A DNA stretch of 64,000 bases from Myceligenerans salitolerans (GTDB lineage Bacteria > Actinomycetota > Actinomycetes > Actinomycetales > Cellulomonadaceae): assembly GCF_017349295.1 (NCBI RefSeq), contig NZ_JAFMPK010000047.1, forward strand, positions 605,469-669,468, given 5' to 3'. The notes under the pieces were generated by a model. It was not told the origin of the DNA, did no database searches, and saw only the letters and a program-made list of their open reading frames with translations. Made by a program: the position numbers and the translations under genes. Position 1 is the first letter of the stretch. Each line of letters starts with the position of its first letter. Of this stretch, positions 1 through 9,319 are shown one piece after another.

Positions 1-637
1 GCGTGGCGACCTGCTCGTGGCCGATCTTGTCGAGTTTGTCGATCTGCCGCAGCACACCTTCGACGTCGGACAGGCCGATACCGCGGTAGAAACCCTCGGC
101 CACCTTGCGGTTGTTGACCAGGATCCGGACCGGCGGCAGGCCGATCTCCCGCAGGGCGCCGAACGCCTCGGCCATGACGAGCGGGACCTCGACCTCGTAG
201 TGGTACGGGAGGTCGCCGGAGCCGACGACGTCGATGTCGGCCTGCGTGAACTCGCGGAACCTGCCCTCCTGCGGACGCTCACCGCGCCATACCTTCTGGA
301 TCTGGTACCGCTTGAAGGGAAAGGCGAGCTTGCCGGCGTTCTCGAGGACGTATCGCGCGAAGGGCACGGTGAGGTCGAAGTGAAGGCCGAGCTGCTTCTC
401 GCCGCGGTCGCGCTGCCCGGCCGGGTCGGCGTCCTGGAGCCGGGAGAGCACGTAGACCTCCTTGGAGGTCTCGCCCTTGCGCAGCAACTGGTCGAGCGGT
501 TCGACGGCCCGGGTCTCGATGCCGGCGAACCCGTGCAGCTCGAAGGTGTGACGCAGCACGTCGAGCACGTGCTGCTCGACGACACGACCTTGCGGGAGCC
601 ATTCGGGGAAACCGGAGAGTGGTGCGATACGGGCCAT
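1..637 (-). CDS. hisS: Histidyl-tRNA synthetase, N-terminal part (runs off the window)
   Basis: Class II aminoacyl-tRNA synthetase that charges tRNA-His in the cytoplasm. The minus strand from the ATG at 635-637 reads [16 protein letters not shown], followed by the class II motif 1 region and the HisS-typical stretches [38 protein letters not shown] and [18 protein letters not shown]. About 212 residues are present; the C-terminal half lies beyond position 1. It is divergent from the cyclophilin gene. An inverted repeat lies just upstream of its start (644-668). Confidence 0.93.
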   Translation of the reverse strand, partial: [212 protein letters not shown]

Positions 638-643
638 GCGTCA

Positions 644-668
644 GATCTTCCCACGGCGGCGGAAGATC
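644..668. promoter_or_regulatory. 8-bp inverted repeat upstream of hisS
   Basis: GATCTTCC (644-651) and GGAAGATC (661-668) form a perfect inverted repeat with a 9-base spacer, starting 7 bases before the hisS start codon. It could be a repressor operator or a small leader hairpin near the ribosome binding site. No known regulator is assigned. Confidence 0.35.
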
Positions 669-876
669 CGGCCCGGGCTTTCCACAGGGCAACGGCCGGT
701 CACGGCGCGGAGAAGGGCAGTTCACCCCTGTCCGGCGCGGCACAGGCAGAATGCCCTGGCCCGCGATGCCTACACTGTCCCCGCACGGACTGCAACGGCC
801 CAGGGTCCCACGGGGCCTGCCCCACCGCGGGACCGTGCCCCTGGACGAGCAGTGAGCGGAGAGGAGCCCGGCGACG
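669..876. promoter_or_regulatory. Divergent promoter region of hisS and the cyclophilin gene
   Basis: This non-coding stretch separates two divergent genes. On the plus strand TACACT at 771-776 is a good actinobacterial -10 hexamer and would give a leader of about 95 bases for the cyclophilin gene. A purine-rich GAGAGGAG lies about 10 bases before the GTG at 877. I see no other gene here. Confidence 0.4.
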
Positions 877-1644
877 GTGTCGACCAGCAAGCAGCGTCAG
901 CGTGCCCAGCAGGCCAGGAAGCAGCAGGCGAGGCAGCAGGAGCGCCAGGCCGCCCGGAGAGCGCGCCGGCGTCGCCTGACGGCGCTGGTCGCGGGTGTGG
1001 CGGCACTGGCCCTGGTAGCGACGTTCGTGGTCGCGGCGCTCGTGAACACCGGCCCGGCCGAGGCCGGGCAGTGCGAGCCGGGGACGACGGACGCCCGCGA
1101 GGGCCACGAGCTGCCCGGCCCCGAGGTCGCCGAGGGCCGCACCTGGACCGTCACGCTGCACGCCTGCGCCGGCGGTACGGACCAGGACATCACGCTCGAA
1201 CTCGATGGCGAGGCCGCGCCTCAGGCCGTCGCCAGCTTCGTCACGCTCGCCCAAGCCGGCTACTTCGACGGCACCGGCTGCCACCGGCTCACCACGGCCG
1301 GGATCTACGTGCTGCAGTGCGGTGACCCGACGTTCACCGGCGCGGGCGGGCCGGGATACGAGTTCGGACCCGTCGAGAACGCCCCCGAGGACGACGTCTA
1401 CCCCGCCGGCACCGTCGCGATGGCGCGGCAAGGCGGCAATGGCGAGTCCATGGGCTCCCAGTTCTTCCTCGTGTACGAGGACTCCCAGATCCCATCTGAC
1501 GAAGCCGGCGGATACACCGTCTTCGGGGAGATCACATCCGGCCTGGACGTCGTCCGGGCAGTCGCGGACGAGGGCGTGGTCAACAGTGCCACGGACGGCG
1601 AACCTGCCGGCCCCGTCACCATCGAAGGAGTTGAGACCCAGTGA
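877..1644 (+). CDS. Membrane-anchored cyclophilin-type peptidyl-prolyl isomerase
   Basis: 255 aa with a GTG start preceded by GAGAGGAG. Residues 1-33 are Gln/Arg-rich and basic, residues about 34-56 form one membrane helix, and the rest is an extracytoplasmic cyclophilin domain. Signatures include AAPQAVASFVTLAQAGYFDG, a CHRL segment matching the FHR catalytic-arginine motif, and MGSQFFLVYED, equivalent to the NGSQFF motif. The predicted role is proline cis-trans isomerisation of exported proteins. It overlaps the next gene by 4 bases (GTGA), so the two are probably translationally coupled, a pairing seen in other actinobacteria. Confidence is high for the fold, moderate for substrate location. 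Confidence 0.9.
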   Translation: MSTSKQRQRAQQARKQQARQQERQAARRARRRRLTALVAGVAALALVATFVVAALVNTGPAEAGQCEPGTTDAREGHELPGPEVAEGRTWTVTLHACAGGTDQDITLELDGEAAPQAVASFVTLAQAGYFDGTGCHRLTTAGIYVLQCGDPTFTGAGGPGYEFGPVENAPEDDVYPAGTVAMARQGGNGESMGSQFFLVYEDSQIPSDEAGGYTVFGEITSGLDVVRAVADEGVVNSATDGEPAGPVTIEGVETQ

Positions 1645-3593
1645 GCGAGAGCACCGAGCAGGGACGCGGACCCGTCGAGGACGTGGCCGCCACCGAGCCC
1701 GTGGCCGAAACTCCCGAGACGTCCGCGGCCGAGGAGACCTCGCCCTCGGAATCGGCACCTGAGGCCACGACGGCGGAGGAGACGACGGCGGAAGAGACGA
1801 CGGCGGAGCAGGCCTCCGGGCACGCGGCGGTCACCGAGGACGCGGCGGACGACGGGTCCGCCACGGCAGACGGCGCTGTCGCATCCGGCGACGCTGCCGC
1901 GGAGCCCGCGCCTCAGGACACGACGGCCCAGGCCGTGGCGGAGCAGGGAGCCGACGCATCGGCGGGACCGGAGGCGCAGCCGGCCTCCGAAGCGGCGGAC
2001 GAGGCGCAGCCCGCTGCCGACGCAGCGCCCGACGCGCAGCCGGCCACCGAAGCAGCCGACGACGAGCAGCCGGCCACCGAGGCAGCCGACGAGCCGGAGG
2101 GTACGAATCAGCAGCCGGAGGCGAAGCCGGCCGCTTCCTCTCCCGCGCCGTCGGCCAAGCCTGGCGTCCCGAAGCCCTCGGCGATCCCTTCGCCTGCCGC
2201 GCTGGCCAGGCCCCGTCCCCCGAGGCCCGGTGGCCCGAACCCGGCGGCTCCGGCCGGGCGGCCCGCGGCGGCCGCGCAGTCCGCGCCCTCCGCCCCGCCG
2301 GTGCCCGTGGTCCCCGTGGTGGATGACGTCGCCGCGACCGCCGAGGCCGAGAAGCACGGCCGCGTGGCCGAGGACGGCACCGTGTACGTCATCGAGCGGT
2401 CCGGCGAGCGAGCCGTCGGCCAGTTCCCCGGGGTCGGCACGTCCGAGGCGCTGAGCCTCTACGTGCGGCGCTATCTCGACCTCGTCGCGAAGGTGTCGCT
2501 CTTCGAGACCCGGCTCGACAGCGCCGACCTGTCGGTCAAGGAGATCGACCAGACCCTCGCCAAGCTCGCCGAGGAGACCGCCGAGCCGGCCGCCGTCGGC
2601 GACCTGGACGGCCTGCGGTCCCGGGTGGAGGGCCTGAAGGGCCGAGCCGCGGAACGCCGGGCCGCCCTGGAGAGCGAGCGCGCCGCCGCCAAGGCGGAGG
2701 CCGTCAAGGCGCGGGAGGCGATCGTCGAGGCCGCCGAGAAGATCGCCGGCACCGATCCGAACAAGATGCAGTGGCGACCCGCCGGGGAGGAACTGCGCGC
2801 GCTCCTGGACCGCTGGAAGGCCGCACAGCGCGGTGGTCCGCGTATCGACCGGGGCACGGAGGAGTCTCTCTGGAAGCGGTTCAGCCACGCCCGGACCGCG
2901 TTCGACCGCGAACGACGCCACTTCTTCGCCGACCTGGAGCAGCGGAACAAGGAGGCCAAGGCCACCAAGGAACTGCTCGTCTCGGAGGCCGAGGCACTGT
3001 CCGACAGCACCGACTGGGGCTACACCGCGGGTGCCTACCGCGACCTCATGTCCCGGTGGAAGGCGGCCGGCCGGGCTTCGCGCAAGGACGACGACGCGCT
3101 GTGGGCGCGGTTCCGCGCGGCGCAGGACAAGTTCTTCCAGGCGCGGGACGCCGCCAACGCGGCGATCGACGCCGAGTACGGGGAGAACCTCAAGGTGAAG
3201 GAGCAGCTTCTCCTCGAGGCCGAGAAGCTGGTCCCGGTCAAGGACCTCACGTCCGCCAAGCGGGCGCTCCGCGGAATCCAGGATCGCTGGGACGAGGCGG
3301 GCAAGGTGCCCCGTCGCGACATCCAGCGTGTGGAGAACCGGATGCGCGCCGTGGAGAACGCGATCCGCGACGCGGAGCAGGACCAGTGGCGTCGCAGCAA
3401 TCCCGAGACGAAGGCCCGCGCGGAGGGCGCGGCCGCGCAGCTGGAGTCCGCGATCGCCGACCTCGAGTCCGACCTGGAGTCCGCGCGCGCCAAGGGGGAC
3501 GACCGGAAGGTCTCGGAGCTGGAGTCCTCGCTCGCGGCGCGACGGTCCTGGCTCGAGCAGGTCGTGCGGGCCGCAGAGGACAGCACCGCCTGA
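1641..3593 (+). CDS. DUF349 domain protein with Ala/Glu-rich N-terminus
   Basis: 650 aa, GTG start overlapping the stop of the cyclophilin gene. The first 200 or so residues are low complexity (Ala, Glu, Pro, Thr) with short internal repeats such as EETTAEETTAEQ and EAADEAQPA. From about residue 266 to the end, repeated Trp-containing helical units (WRPAGEELRALLDRWKAA, WGYTAGAYRDLMSRWKAAGR, KRALRGIQDRWDEAGKVP) are typical of DUF349, and the sequence suggests long coiled coils. The molecular function of DUF349 is not established. It is followed by two strong hairpins (3602-3676). Confidence 0.88.
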   Translation: MSESTEQGRGPVEDVAATEPVAETPETSAAEETSPSESAPEATTAEETTAEETTAEQASGHAAVTEDAADDGSATADGAVASGDAAAEPAPQDTTAQAVAEQGADASAGPEAQPASEAADEAQPAADAAPDAQPATEAADDEQPATEAADEPEGTNQQPEAKPAASSPAPSAKPGVPKPSAIPSPAALARPRPPRPGGPNPAAPAGRPAAAAQSAPSAPPVPVVPVVDDVAATAEAEKHGRVAEDGTVYVIERSGERAVGQFPGVGTSEALSLYVRRYLDLVAKVSLFETRLDSADLSVKEIDQTLAKLAEETAEPAAVGDLDGLRSRVEGLKGRAAERRAALESERAAAKAEAVKAREAIVEAAEKIAGTDPNKMQWRPAGEELRALLDRWKAAQRGGPRIDRGTEESLWKRFSHARTAFDRERRHFFADLEQRNKEAKATKELLVSEAEALSDSTDWGYTAGAYRDLMSRWKAAGRASRKDDDALWARFRAAQDKFFQARDAANAAIDAEYGENLKVKEQLLLEAEKLVPVKDLTSAKRALRGIQDRWDEAGKVPRRDIQRVENRMRAVENAIRDAEQDQWRRSNPETKARAEGAAAQLESAIADLESDLESARAKGDDRKVSELESSLAARRSWLEQVVRAAEDSTA

Positions 3594-3601
3594 TCCGGCG
3601 A

Positions 3602-3676
3602 CGCCGGCCGGCCTCGGACGGCCGGCGCACGGGTCACGGCCCCGGCACCCTGTGGACAGCGGGTGCCGGGGCCGTG
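3602..3676 (+). terminator. Two consecutive hairpins after the DUF349 gene
   Basis: The first hairpin has 9-bp arms at 3602-3610 and 3619-3627. The second is a perfect 16-bp stem, 3635-3650 with 3661-3676, around a 10-base loop. They lie just after the stop at 3593 and before the next promoter, so they probably end the cyclophilin-DUF349 transcript. There is no clear T run, which is common in high-GC terminators. Confidence 0.65.
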
Positions 3677-3682
3677 CCGTCC

Positions 3683-3697
3683 TAGGCTGGAACGGTG
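3683..3697 (+). promoter_or_regulatory. Leaderless-type -10 element TAGGCT
   Basis: TAGGCT at 3683-3688 is followed after 6 bases by the GTG start at 3695, the spacing expected when transcription starts at the start codon. No Shine-Dalgarno sequence precedes this GTG. Confidence 0.5.
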
Positions 3698-4372
3698 CGA
3701 CTGGCCAGACTTCTCGACCCACGCCCGGCACCCCTGCCGCTGGTGGTGACACCGGAACAGGTGGGTGGCCCGGTGGCGTGGCAGGACCTGATGCGGTGTG
3801 GAGCGCTCACCGCCGTCCGGGACGCGTCCCTCGACACCACCGGCGCCGTGGCGGTGCCCGCCTCCGCCCACGTCACACCCGCTCATCGTGCCCTGGCCCT
3901 GATCGCCTCGACGGGGGCCGGCGCGCTTCCCGCGCGCGCCGTCCTGGCCGGCGTGTCCGCGGCGTGGATCCACACAGGTCTGCGCGACGGCCGACCCGCA
4001 CCACGGCTTCCCGTCGGGGACAGTCGCCTCGAGGTGGCCCACGACGCCACGGTCCGCCGCCCGGACGTCTCCACCGGGACGATCGTGCGCTGCTCCCCCG
4101 GCCTGGCGAGCGACACCATGGCACTCGCCGGCGTTCCTGTCACGACGCCCGTACGCACCGCCGCGGACGTCGCCTGCCGGCTCCCGTTCGACCACGCGGT
4201 GCCCGTCCTGACCGCGCTGGCGGCGGGAAGCGCCGACCTGGCCGCGGTGGACCTGCGCGTCGTGGAGCGCCTCCTGGAGGCACGTCGCCGTGTCGTCGGC
4301 CGGCCCGCCGCCCGCCGTGCCCTCGCCGCGGCGCGTGCTCACGCGAACGGGACCGGCGCGTCAGGGCGCTGA
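3695..4372 (+). CDS. AbiEi-antitoxin-like / DUF559-neighbour type protein
   Basis: 225 aa, GTG start at a leaderless promoter. The central VLAGVSAAWIHTGL followed later by GVPVTTPVRTAADVACRLP is a pattern common to actinobacterial proteins annotated as AbiEi-like antitoxin domain or DUF559-associated proteins. No partner nucleotidyltransferase (AbiEii) is adjacent; the neighbour is the convergent LigD polymerase. The actual function is unknown, and the toxin-antitoxin label should be treated as a family resemblance only. The C-terminus is Arg/Ala-rich and helical. Confidence 0.6.
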   Translation: MRLARLLDPRPAPLPLVVTPEQVGGPVAWQDLMRCGALTAVRDASLDTTGAVAVPASAHVTPAHRALALIASTGAGALPARAVLAGVSAAWIHTGLRDGRPAPRLPVGDSRLEVAHDATVRRPDVSTGTIVRCSPGLASDTMALAGVPVTTPVRTAADVACRLPFDHAVPVLTALAAGSADLAAVDLRVVERLLEARRRVVGRPAARRALAAARAHANGTGASGR

Positions 4373-4434
4373 CTCCTCACGACGGACGGCGCCTCGTCTC
4401 CGGTTTCGCCGTGTGCACCGGTTCGGCCGCGAGC

Positions 4435-5535
4435 TCAGCGCGCGCGATCCCTGTCGCGGCTCGGCTGAACCCGCTTCGGCTCCCCGGGCTGCTTGGGATA
4501 CTCGGGCGGGTAGGGCAGGTCGCCGAGTCCGTCCGCCTCGTCCCGGTCGGCGAGGTCGAGCGCGGGACGCAGGTCGCAGTCGAGGCCGGGGTCCCGATCG
4601 GCACGCAGTGGCGCGAAGAGGTCGCCCACCTCGGCGAGCCGGCGCGGGGCCGTGCGCACGTCGAAGTCGTCAGGATGCACCTCACCTACCTCGTCCCAGT
4701 TCAGCGGCATGGAAACGGTGGCACGCGCGTTGGCGCGGATCGACCACGCGGACGCGATGGTTCGGTCCCGCGCCATCTGGTTGTAGTCCACGAAGACCTT
4801 CTGTCCGCGTTCCTCCTTCCACCACTTCGTGGTGACCCGGTCCGGGAGGCGCCGCTCCAGCTCCCGCCCCACGGCGATCGTGGCACGACGAGCCTGGGTG
4901 AACGTCCACTCCGGCGCGAGCGGCACGAACACGTGCAGCCCGCGTCCGCCGGAGGTCTTCGGGTATCCGGTCATCCCGAGCTCGTCCAGGAGTTCACGCA
5001 GGTGCGGCGCGACGGCCGCGGCGTCCTCGTAGTCGGTGCCGGGCTGCGGGTCGAGATCGATGCGGAGCTGGTCGACCCGCTCGGTCGCGTCGTCTCCGGG
5101 CCCTCGCCGGACGGGCCACGGATGGAACGTGAGGGTGCCGATCTGTGCCGCCCACACCGCGACGGCGGGCTCGGTCGGGCAGACCTCGTCGGCAGTGCGA
5201 CCGGACGGGAAGGCGATCCGCGCGGTCTCGACCCAGTCCGGTGCGCCCTTGGGAATGCGCTTCTGGTAGAACGCGTCCCCGTGGCCGTCGGCCCGCGTCG
5301 CCATGACCGCGTCCGGTGACCAGCCCTTCGGCCAGCGTTCCAGCGTGGTGGGGCGGTGGAGCAGAGCGCCGGTGATGCCGTCCGCGACCTCGGCGAAGTA
5401 CCGCACGACGTCGAGCTTGGTCAGCTCACCACCGGCGTCCGACGCGGGGAACACGACCCGGTCCGGCGACGAGACGCGCACGGTGCGCCCTGCGACCTCG
5501 ACCTCGGCGGCCTGGGACTTCTTCGCTGGAGCCAT
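4435..5535 (-). CDS. LigD-type polymerase/primase domain protein (stand-alone)
   Basis: 366 aa. It belongs to the archaeo-eukaryotic primase superfamily polymerases of bacterial double-strand break repair. Seen are the RWPKGW and FYQKRIPKGAP segments, the metal-binding pair Asp160/Asp162 in QLRIDLDPQPGTDY, and the nucleotide-binding SGGRGLHVFVPL. It carries no nuclease or ligase domain, so it is the split form of LigD. The C-terminal tail is basic (PKRVQPSRDRDRAR). The LigC-like ligase at 5731-6912 lies upstream on the same strand with a 195-bp gap. No Ku gene is in the window. Confidence 0.88.
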   Translation of the reverse strand: MAPAKKSQAAEVEVAGRTVRVSSPDRVVFPASDAGGELTKLDVVRYFAEVADGITGALLHRPTTLERWPKGWSPDAVMATRADGHGDAFYQKRIPKGAPDWVETARIAFPSGRTADEVCPTEPAVAVWAAQIGTLTFHPWPVRRGPGDDATERVDQLRIDLDPQPGTDYEDAAAVAPHLRELLDELGMTGYPKTSGGRGLHVFVPLAPEWTFTQARRATIAVGRELERRLPDRVTTKWWKEERGQKVFVDYNQMARDRTIASAWSIRANARATVSMPLNWDEVGEVHPDDFDVRTAPRRLAEVGDLFAPLRADRDPGLDCDLRPALDLADRDEADGLGDLPYPPEYPKQPGEPKRVQPSRDRDRAR

Positions 5536-5654
5536 GGGCCCAACGTACGCCGGGTGGCCGACATCGACGAGGCGGACGCCACCGCGCGCCTCCGGAACCC
5601 ACCGCCGCCGACGGGGCAGGACCGAGCGGGACGCGGTACCGCCTCAGCGCACGG

Positions 5655-5740
5655 GTGCCCGCTCAGCGCAGGAGCGCGGCCGGCGTACGGTGCCCGCTCA
5701 CCACTTAGGCCGCTCACCACAGGGGCCCGCTCAGCGCATG
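5655..5740. repeat. Degenerate short repeats after the ligase gene
   Basis: Four imperfect copies of a unit containing GCCCGCTCA (GTGCCCGCTCAGCGCA, GTGCCCGCTCACCAC, GGCCGCTCACCAC, GGCCCGCTCAGCGCA) occur between 5655 and 5738. The last one contains the ligase stop codon. The complement carries repeated TGAGCGGGC, so each copy supplies an extra TGA. No function is evident; slippage duplication is likely. Confidence 0.55.
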
Positions 5741-6912
5741 GTGCCCGGCGCGCCGGGCAGCAGCTCCGTGAGGTCGAAGCCGACCGGTTCGACCAGCTGG
5801 TCGTACGTGCACGAGGCGGGGTCCCGGTCCGGCCGCCAGCGCTTGAACTGGGTGGTGTGGCGGAAGCGGGTGCCCTCCATGTGGTCGTAACCCACCTCCA
5901 GCACCCGCTCGGGGCGCAACGGCGTGAACGAGAGGTCCTTGCCGCCCGTCCAGCGGGACACCGCGCCGGGCAGCCGGTCCCCCGCCTCGGCGGCCGGCAG
6001 CGCCTTCGCCGGGTCGGACCAGCCGCTCCACGGGTGCTCGTCCGCCTCCGGGGTGCCCGGCACGACCACGAGGTCGGCGAGCTCGCCGACGAGTTCGGCC
6101 CGCCGGGCCTCCGGGAACGAAGCGGCCACGCCGACGAACTGCAGAGAGGCGTCCGGCGCGCCGTCGTCGTCGTACAGTCCGAGGAGAAGCGAGCCGAGCA
6201 GCGGGCGCTCGGCGGTCGACGTCTTGTGGAGGCGATACCCGGCGAGCACGACGTCGGCGGTGCGGGCGTGCTTGATCTTCACCATCGCGCGTTTGTTCGG
6301 CTGGTAGGCGGCGTCCAGCGGTTTGGCCATCACTCCGTCGAGACCGGCGCCCTCGAAGACCTCGAACCACTCGGCGGCGACCGCGGCGTCCAGCGTCCGC
6401 GGCGTGGCGAAGACGAGCGGGCCCGTCAGACCCAGCCCGTCCAGGACCTCCAGCCGGTCGGCGAGCGGGCGGTCCAGCAGGCCGTCGTCACCCAGGGCGA
6501 GGACGTCGAAGACGACCAGTGCCGCCGGAGTCGTCTCCGCGAGCATGCTCACGCGGGACGCCGCCGGATGGATTCGCTGGGACAACAGGTCGAAGCTCAG
6601 GTGCGACCTGACCTCGCCGTCACCCTCCGGCACCTGGGCGATGACGATCTCGCCGTCGACCACGCAACGGTCCGGGAGCGCGTCACGTACTGCCGCGACC
6701 ACGTCCGGGAAGTACCGCTCCATCGGCTTGCCCGTACGGGACCCGATGTGGACCAGGTCGCCGTCGCGGTAGACGATCGCGCGGAAACCGTCCCACTTCG
6801 GCTCGTAGACGTGCGACGGTGGTCGCGCCTGGGCGGGCACCGTCGCCACGCTCTTGGCCAGCATGGGCCGGATCGGGGGCTGGACCGGCAGGTTCAGGTT
6901 CTCGACGGACAT
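5731..6912 (-). CDS. ligC: ATP-dependent DNA ligase, LigC type
   Basis: 393 aa from the ATG at 6912; a GTG at 6930 would add 6 residues. Seals nicks using ATP via a lysine adenylate. The motif I lysine lies in YEPKWDGFRAI near the N-terminus, followed by SRTGKPMERYFPD (motif Ia/II), VVDGEIVI, LVVFDVLAL (motif III/IIIa), DGVMAKPLDAAYQPN (motif IV) and MVKIKHARTADVVLAGY (motif V). The length matches stand-alone mycobacterial LigC rather than trifunctional LigD. It is upstream of the split polymerase, suggesting a joint role in end repair or gap filling. Confidence 0.9.
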   Translation of the reverse strand: MSVENLNLPVQPPIRPMLAKSVATVPAQARPPSHVYEPKWDGFRAIVYRDGDLVHIGSRTGKPMERYFPDVVAAVRDALPDRCVVDGEIVIAQVPEGDGEVRSHLSFDLLSQRIHPAASRVSMLAETTPAALVVFDVLALGDDGLLDRPLADRLEVLDGLGLTGPLVFATPRTLDAAVAAEWFEVFEGAGLDGVMAKPLDAAYQPNKRAMVKIKHARTADVVLAGYRLHKTSTAERPLLGSLLLGLYDDDGAPDASLQFVGVAASFPEARRAELVGELADLVVVPGTPEADEHPWSGWSDPAKALPAAEAGDRLPGAVSRWTGGKDLSFTPLRPERVLEVGYDHMEGTRFRHTTQFKRWRPDRDPASCTYDQLVEPVGFDLTELLPGAPGTMR

Positions 6913-6958
6913 GGCCCCAGCATCGCGCACGACGCGCCCGTGCGCCGAAGATCTCGCG

Positions 6959-9289
6959 TCACACCGGAAGCTGCGGGCGTTCCACCGGCTTCGTGCCCGT
7001 GATGCGGTGGACGTCGAACACGCCCTCGACCTTGCGTACCGCGGCCAGGACCTGGGTGAGGTGGCCCGGCTCGGCCATCTCGAAGATGAAGCGGGACACC
7101 GCCAGACGGTCGCTGGAGGTGGAGACGAACGCCGAGAGGATGTTCACGTGGTAGTCGGAGAGGACTCGCGTCACGTCCGACAGCAGCCGCGACCTGTCCA
7201 GGGCCTCCACCTGGATCTGGACCAGGAACATCGTGTTCGCGCCGGCGGTCCACTCGACGTCGACCAACCGCTCGGGCTGCTTGCGCAGCCCCTCCAGGTT
7301 GACGCAGTCCACACGGTGCACGCTCACACCCTGCCCGCGGGTCACGAAGCCGACGATCTCGTCGCCCGGCACCGGGGTGCAGCACTTGGCGAGCTTGACC
7401 CACACGTCGGCGCTGTCGGAGCCCTTCAGCACGACGCCCGGGTCGCCCGTACGGACCCGCCGCGGCGAACGGTTCCCCGCGCCCGGACGCGCCGCCTCGG
7501 CGACGTCCTCGGTGGCTCCCTCGTCCCCGCCGAGCGCCTTGACGAGCTTCTCCACGACGTGCGCCGCGGACACGTGCCCCTCCCCGACCGCCGCGTACAG
7601 GGCGGACACGTCGGGGTAGCGCATCTCGTCGGCGAGTCCCACGAGCGTCTCGTGGGTCATGAGCCGCTGTATCGGCAGGCCCTGCTTGCGCATCGCCTTC
7701 GCGATCGATTCCTTCCCGGTCTCGATCGCCTCCTCGCGCCGCTCCTTGGTGAACCACGCGCGGATCTTGTTCCGGGCACGGGGAGACTTCACGAACGCCA
7801 GCCAGTCGTGGCTGGGCCCGGCCGTCTCGGACTTCGAGGTCAGGACCGAGACGACGTCACCGTTCTCCAGCGTCGAGTCGAGCGGCACCAGGCGCCCGTT
7901 CACCCGCGCGCCCATGGTGCGGTGCCCCACCTCGGTGTGCACCGCGTACGCGAAGTCGACCGGGGTGGCACCCGCCGGGAGCGGCATCACGTCGCCCTTG
8001 GGGGTGAAGACGTAGACCTCGTCACCACCGATCTCGAACCGCAGCGAGTCCAGGAACTCCGAGGGGTCGGCCGTCTCCTTCTGCCAGTCCACGAGCTGGC
8101 GCAACCACGCCATGTCCTGGGCGTGGGTGTCCTCCTTGACCTGCTGGGCGCCGCCGCTGCGATCCTTGTACTTCCAGTGGGCCGCCACGCCGTACTCCGC
8201 GCGACGGTGCATGTCGTGCGTCCGGATCTGGATCTCCACGGGTTTACCGCCCGGGCCGATCACCGTCGTGTGCAGCGACTGGTACATGTTGAACTTCGGC
8301 ATCGCGATGTAGTCCTTGAACCGGCCCGGGACCGGGTTCCATCGCGCGTGCATGGCGCCGAGCGCCGCGTAGCAGTCACGTACGGTGTCCACGAGGATAC
8401 GCGTGCCGACCAGGTCGTAGATCTCCGCGAAGTCGTGACCGCGGACGATCATCTTCTGGTAGATCGAGTAGTAGTGCTTCGGCCGGCCCATCACGGACGC
8501 CTTGATCTTCGCCGAGCGCAGGTCGGACTCGATCTGTCCCTTGACGACGCCGAGGTACTCCTCACGCGCCGGGGCGCGCTCCGAGACGAGGTGCACGATC
8601 TCGTCGTACACCTTGGGGTACAGGTTCTGGAAGGAAAGGTCCTCCAGCTCCCACTTGATGGTGTTCATCCCGAGGCGGTGCGCCAGCGGGGCGTAGATCT
8701 CGAGGGTCTCGCGCGCCTTCTTCTCCGCCTTGTGCGGCGGGACGTACTTCCAGGTGCGGGCGTTGTGCAGCCGGTCCGACAGCTTGATGACCAGCACGCG
8801 GATGTCCTTGGCCATCGCCACGACCATCTTGCGCACGGTCTCCGCCTGCGCGGCGTCGCCGTACTTCACCTTGTCGAGCTTGGTGACGCCGTCCACGAGC
8901 AGCGCGACGTCGTCGCCGAAATCGGCGCGAAGCTGGTCGAGGGCATATTCCGTGTCCTCGACCGTGTCGTGCAGGAGCGCGGCGGCGATCGTCGTCCCCT
9001 CGAAGCCGAGCTCCGCCAGGATCGTGGAGACCGCCACCGGATGGGTGATGTACGGGTCGCCGCTCTTGCGCATCTGCCCGCGGTGCGCCTTCTCGGCGGT
9101 GACGTACGCGCGCTCGACGAGCGCCAGGTCGGAGCGGGGGTGGTTGCTGCGGATCACCTGCAGCAGGGGCTCGATGGCGGCGGGGGTGGAGGACCCGGCA
9201 CGCGCGCCGAACCGAGCGAGCCGGTGCCGTAGGCCCGGTACGGAGGTCGGCGTGGAGACGGGCGCGGGCGAGGCTTCGTTCTCGGCCAT
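6959..9289 (-). CDS. rel: Bifunctional (p)ppGpp synthetase/hydrolase
   Basis: 776 aa RelA/SpoT homologue, the stringent-response enzyme. The N-terminal hydrolase domain has the His83 region and His107-Asp108 ([12 protein letters not shown]), both needed for ppGpp hydrolysis. The synthetase domain follows at about residues 240-370 ([23 protein letters not shown]). Then comes a TGS domain ([25 protein letters not shown]), a zinc-finger-like region with the [13 protein letters not shown] motif, and a C-terminal ACT domain ([18 protein letters not shown]). It is the typical long actinobacterial Rel and follows apt, the conserved order. Confidence 0.96.
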   Translation of the reverse strand: MAENEASPAPVSTPTSVPGLRHRLARFGARAGSSTPAAIEPLLQVIRSNHPRSDLALVERAYVTAEKAHRGQMRKSGDPYITHPVAVSTILAELGFEGTTIAAALLHDTVEDTEYALDQLRADFGDDVALLVDGVTKLDKVKYGDAAQAETVRKMVVAMAKDIRVLVIKLSDRLHNARTWKYVPPHKAEKKARETLEIYAPLAHRLGMNTIKWELEDLSFQNLYPKVYDEIVHLVSERAPAREEYLGVVKGQIESDLRSAKIKASVMGRPKHYYSIYQKMIVRGHDFAEIYDLVGTRILVDTVRDCYAALGAMHARWNPVPGRFKDYIAMPKFNMYQSLHTTVIGPGGKPVEIQIRTHDMHRRAEYGVAAHWKYKDRSGGAQQVKEDTHAQDMAWLRQLVDWQKETADPSEFLDSLRFEIGGDEVYVFTPKGDVMPLPAGATPVDFAYAVHTEVGHRTMGARVNGRLVPLDSTLENGDVVSVLTSKSETAGPSHDWLAFVKSPRARNKIRAWFTKERREEAIETGKESIAKAMRKQGLPIQRLMTHETLVGLADEMRYPDVSALYAAVGEGHVSAAHVVEKLVKALGGDEGATEDVAEAARPGAGNRSPRRVRTGDPGVVLKGSDSADVWVKLAKCCTPVPGDEIVGFVTRGQGVSVHRVDCVNLEGLRKQPERLVDVEWTAGANTMFLVQIQVEALDRSRLLSDVTRVLSDYHVNILSAFVSTSSDRLAVSRFIFEMAEPGHLTQVLAAVRKVEGVFDVHRITGTKPVERPQLPV

Positions 9290-9319
9290 GTGATGCCTCC
9301 TTTGCGCCGGTAAGATGGC

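Noticed and set aside
1398..3752. A 784-codon minus-strand frame opposite the DUF349 gene
   Set aside because: Extreme Gly/Arg/Leu repeat composition, mirrors the Ala/Glu repeats of the DUF349 protein; not a gene.
3695..4372. Complete AbiE toxin-antitoxin system
   Set aside because: Only the AbiEi-like half is present; no nucleotidyltransferase toxin is adjacent.
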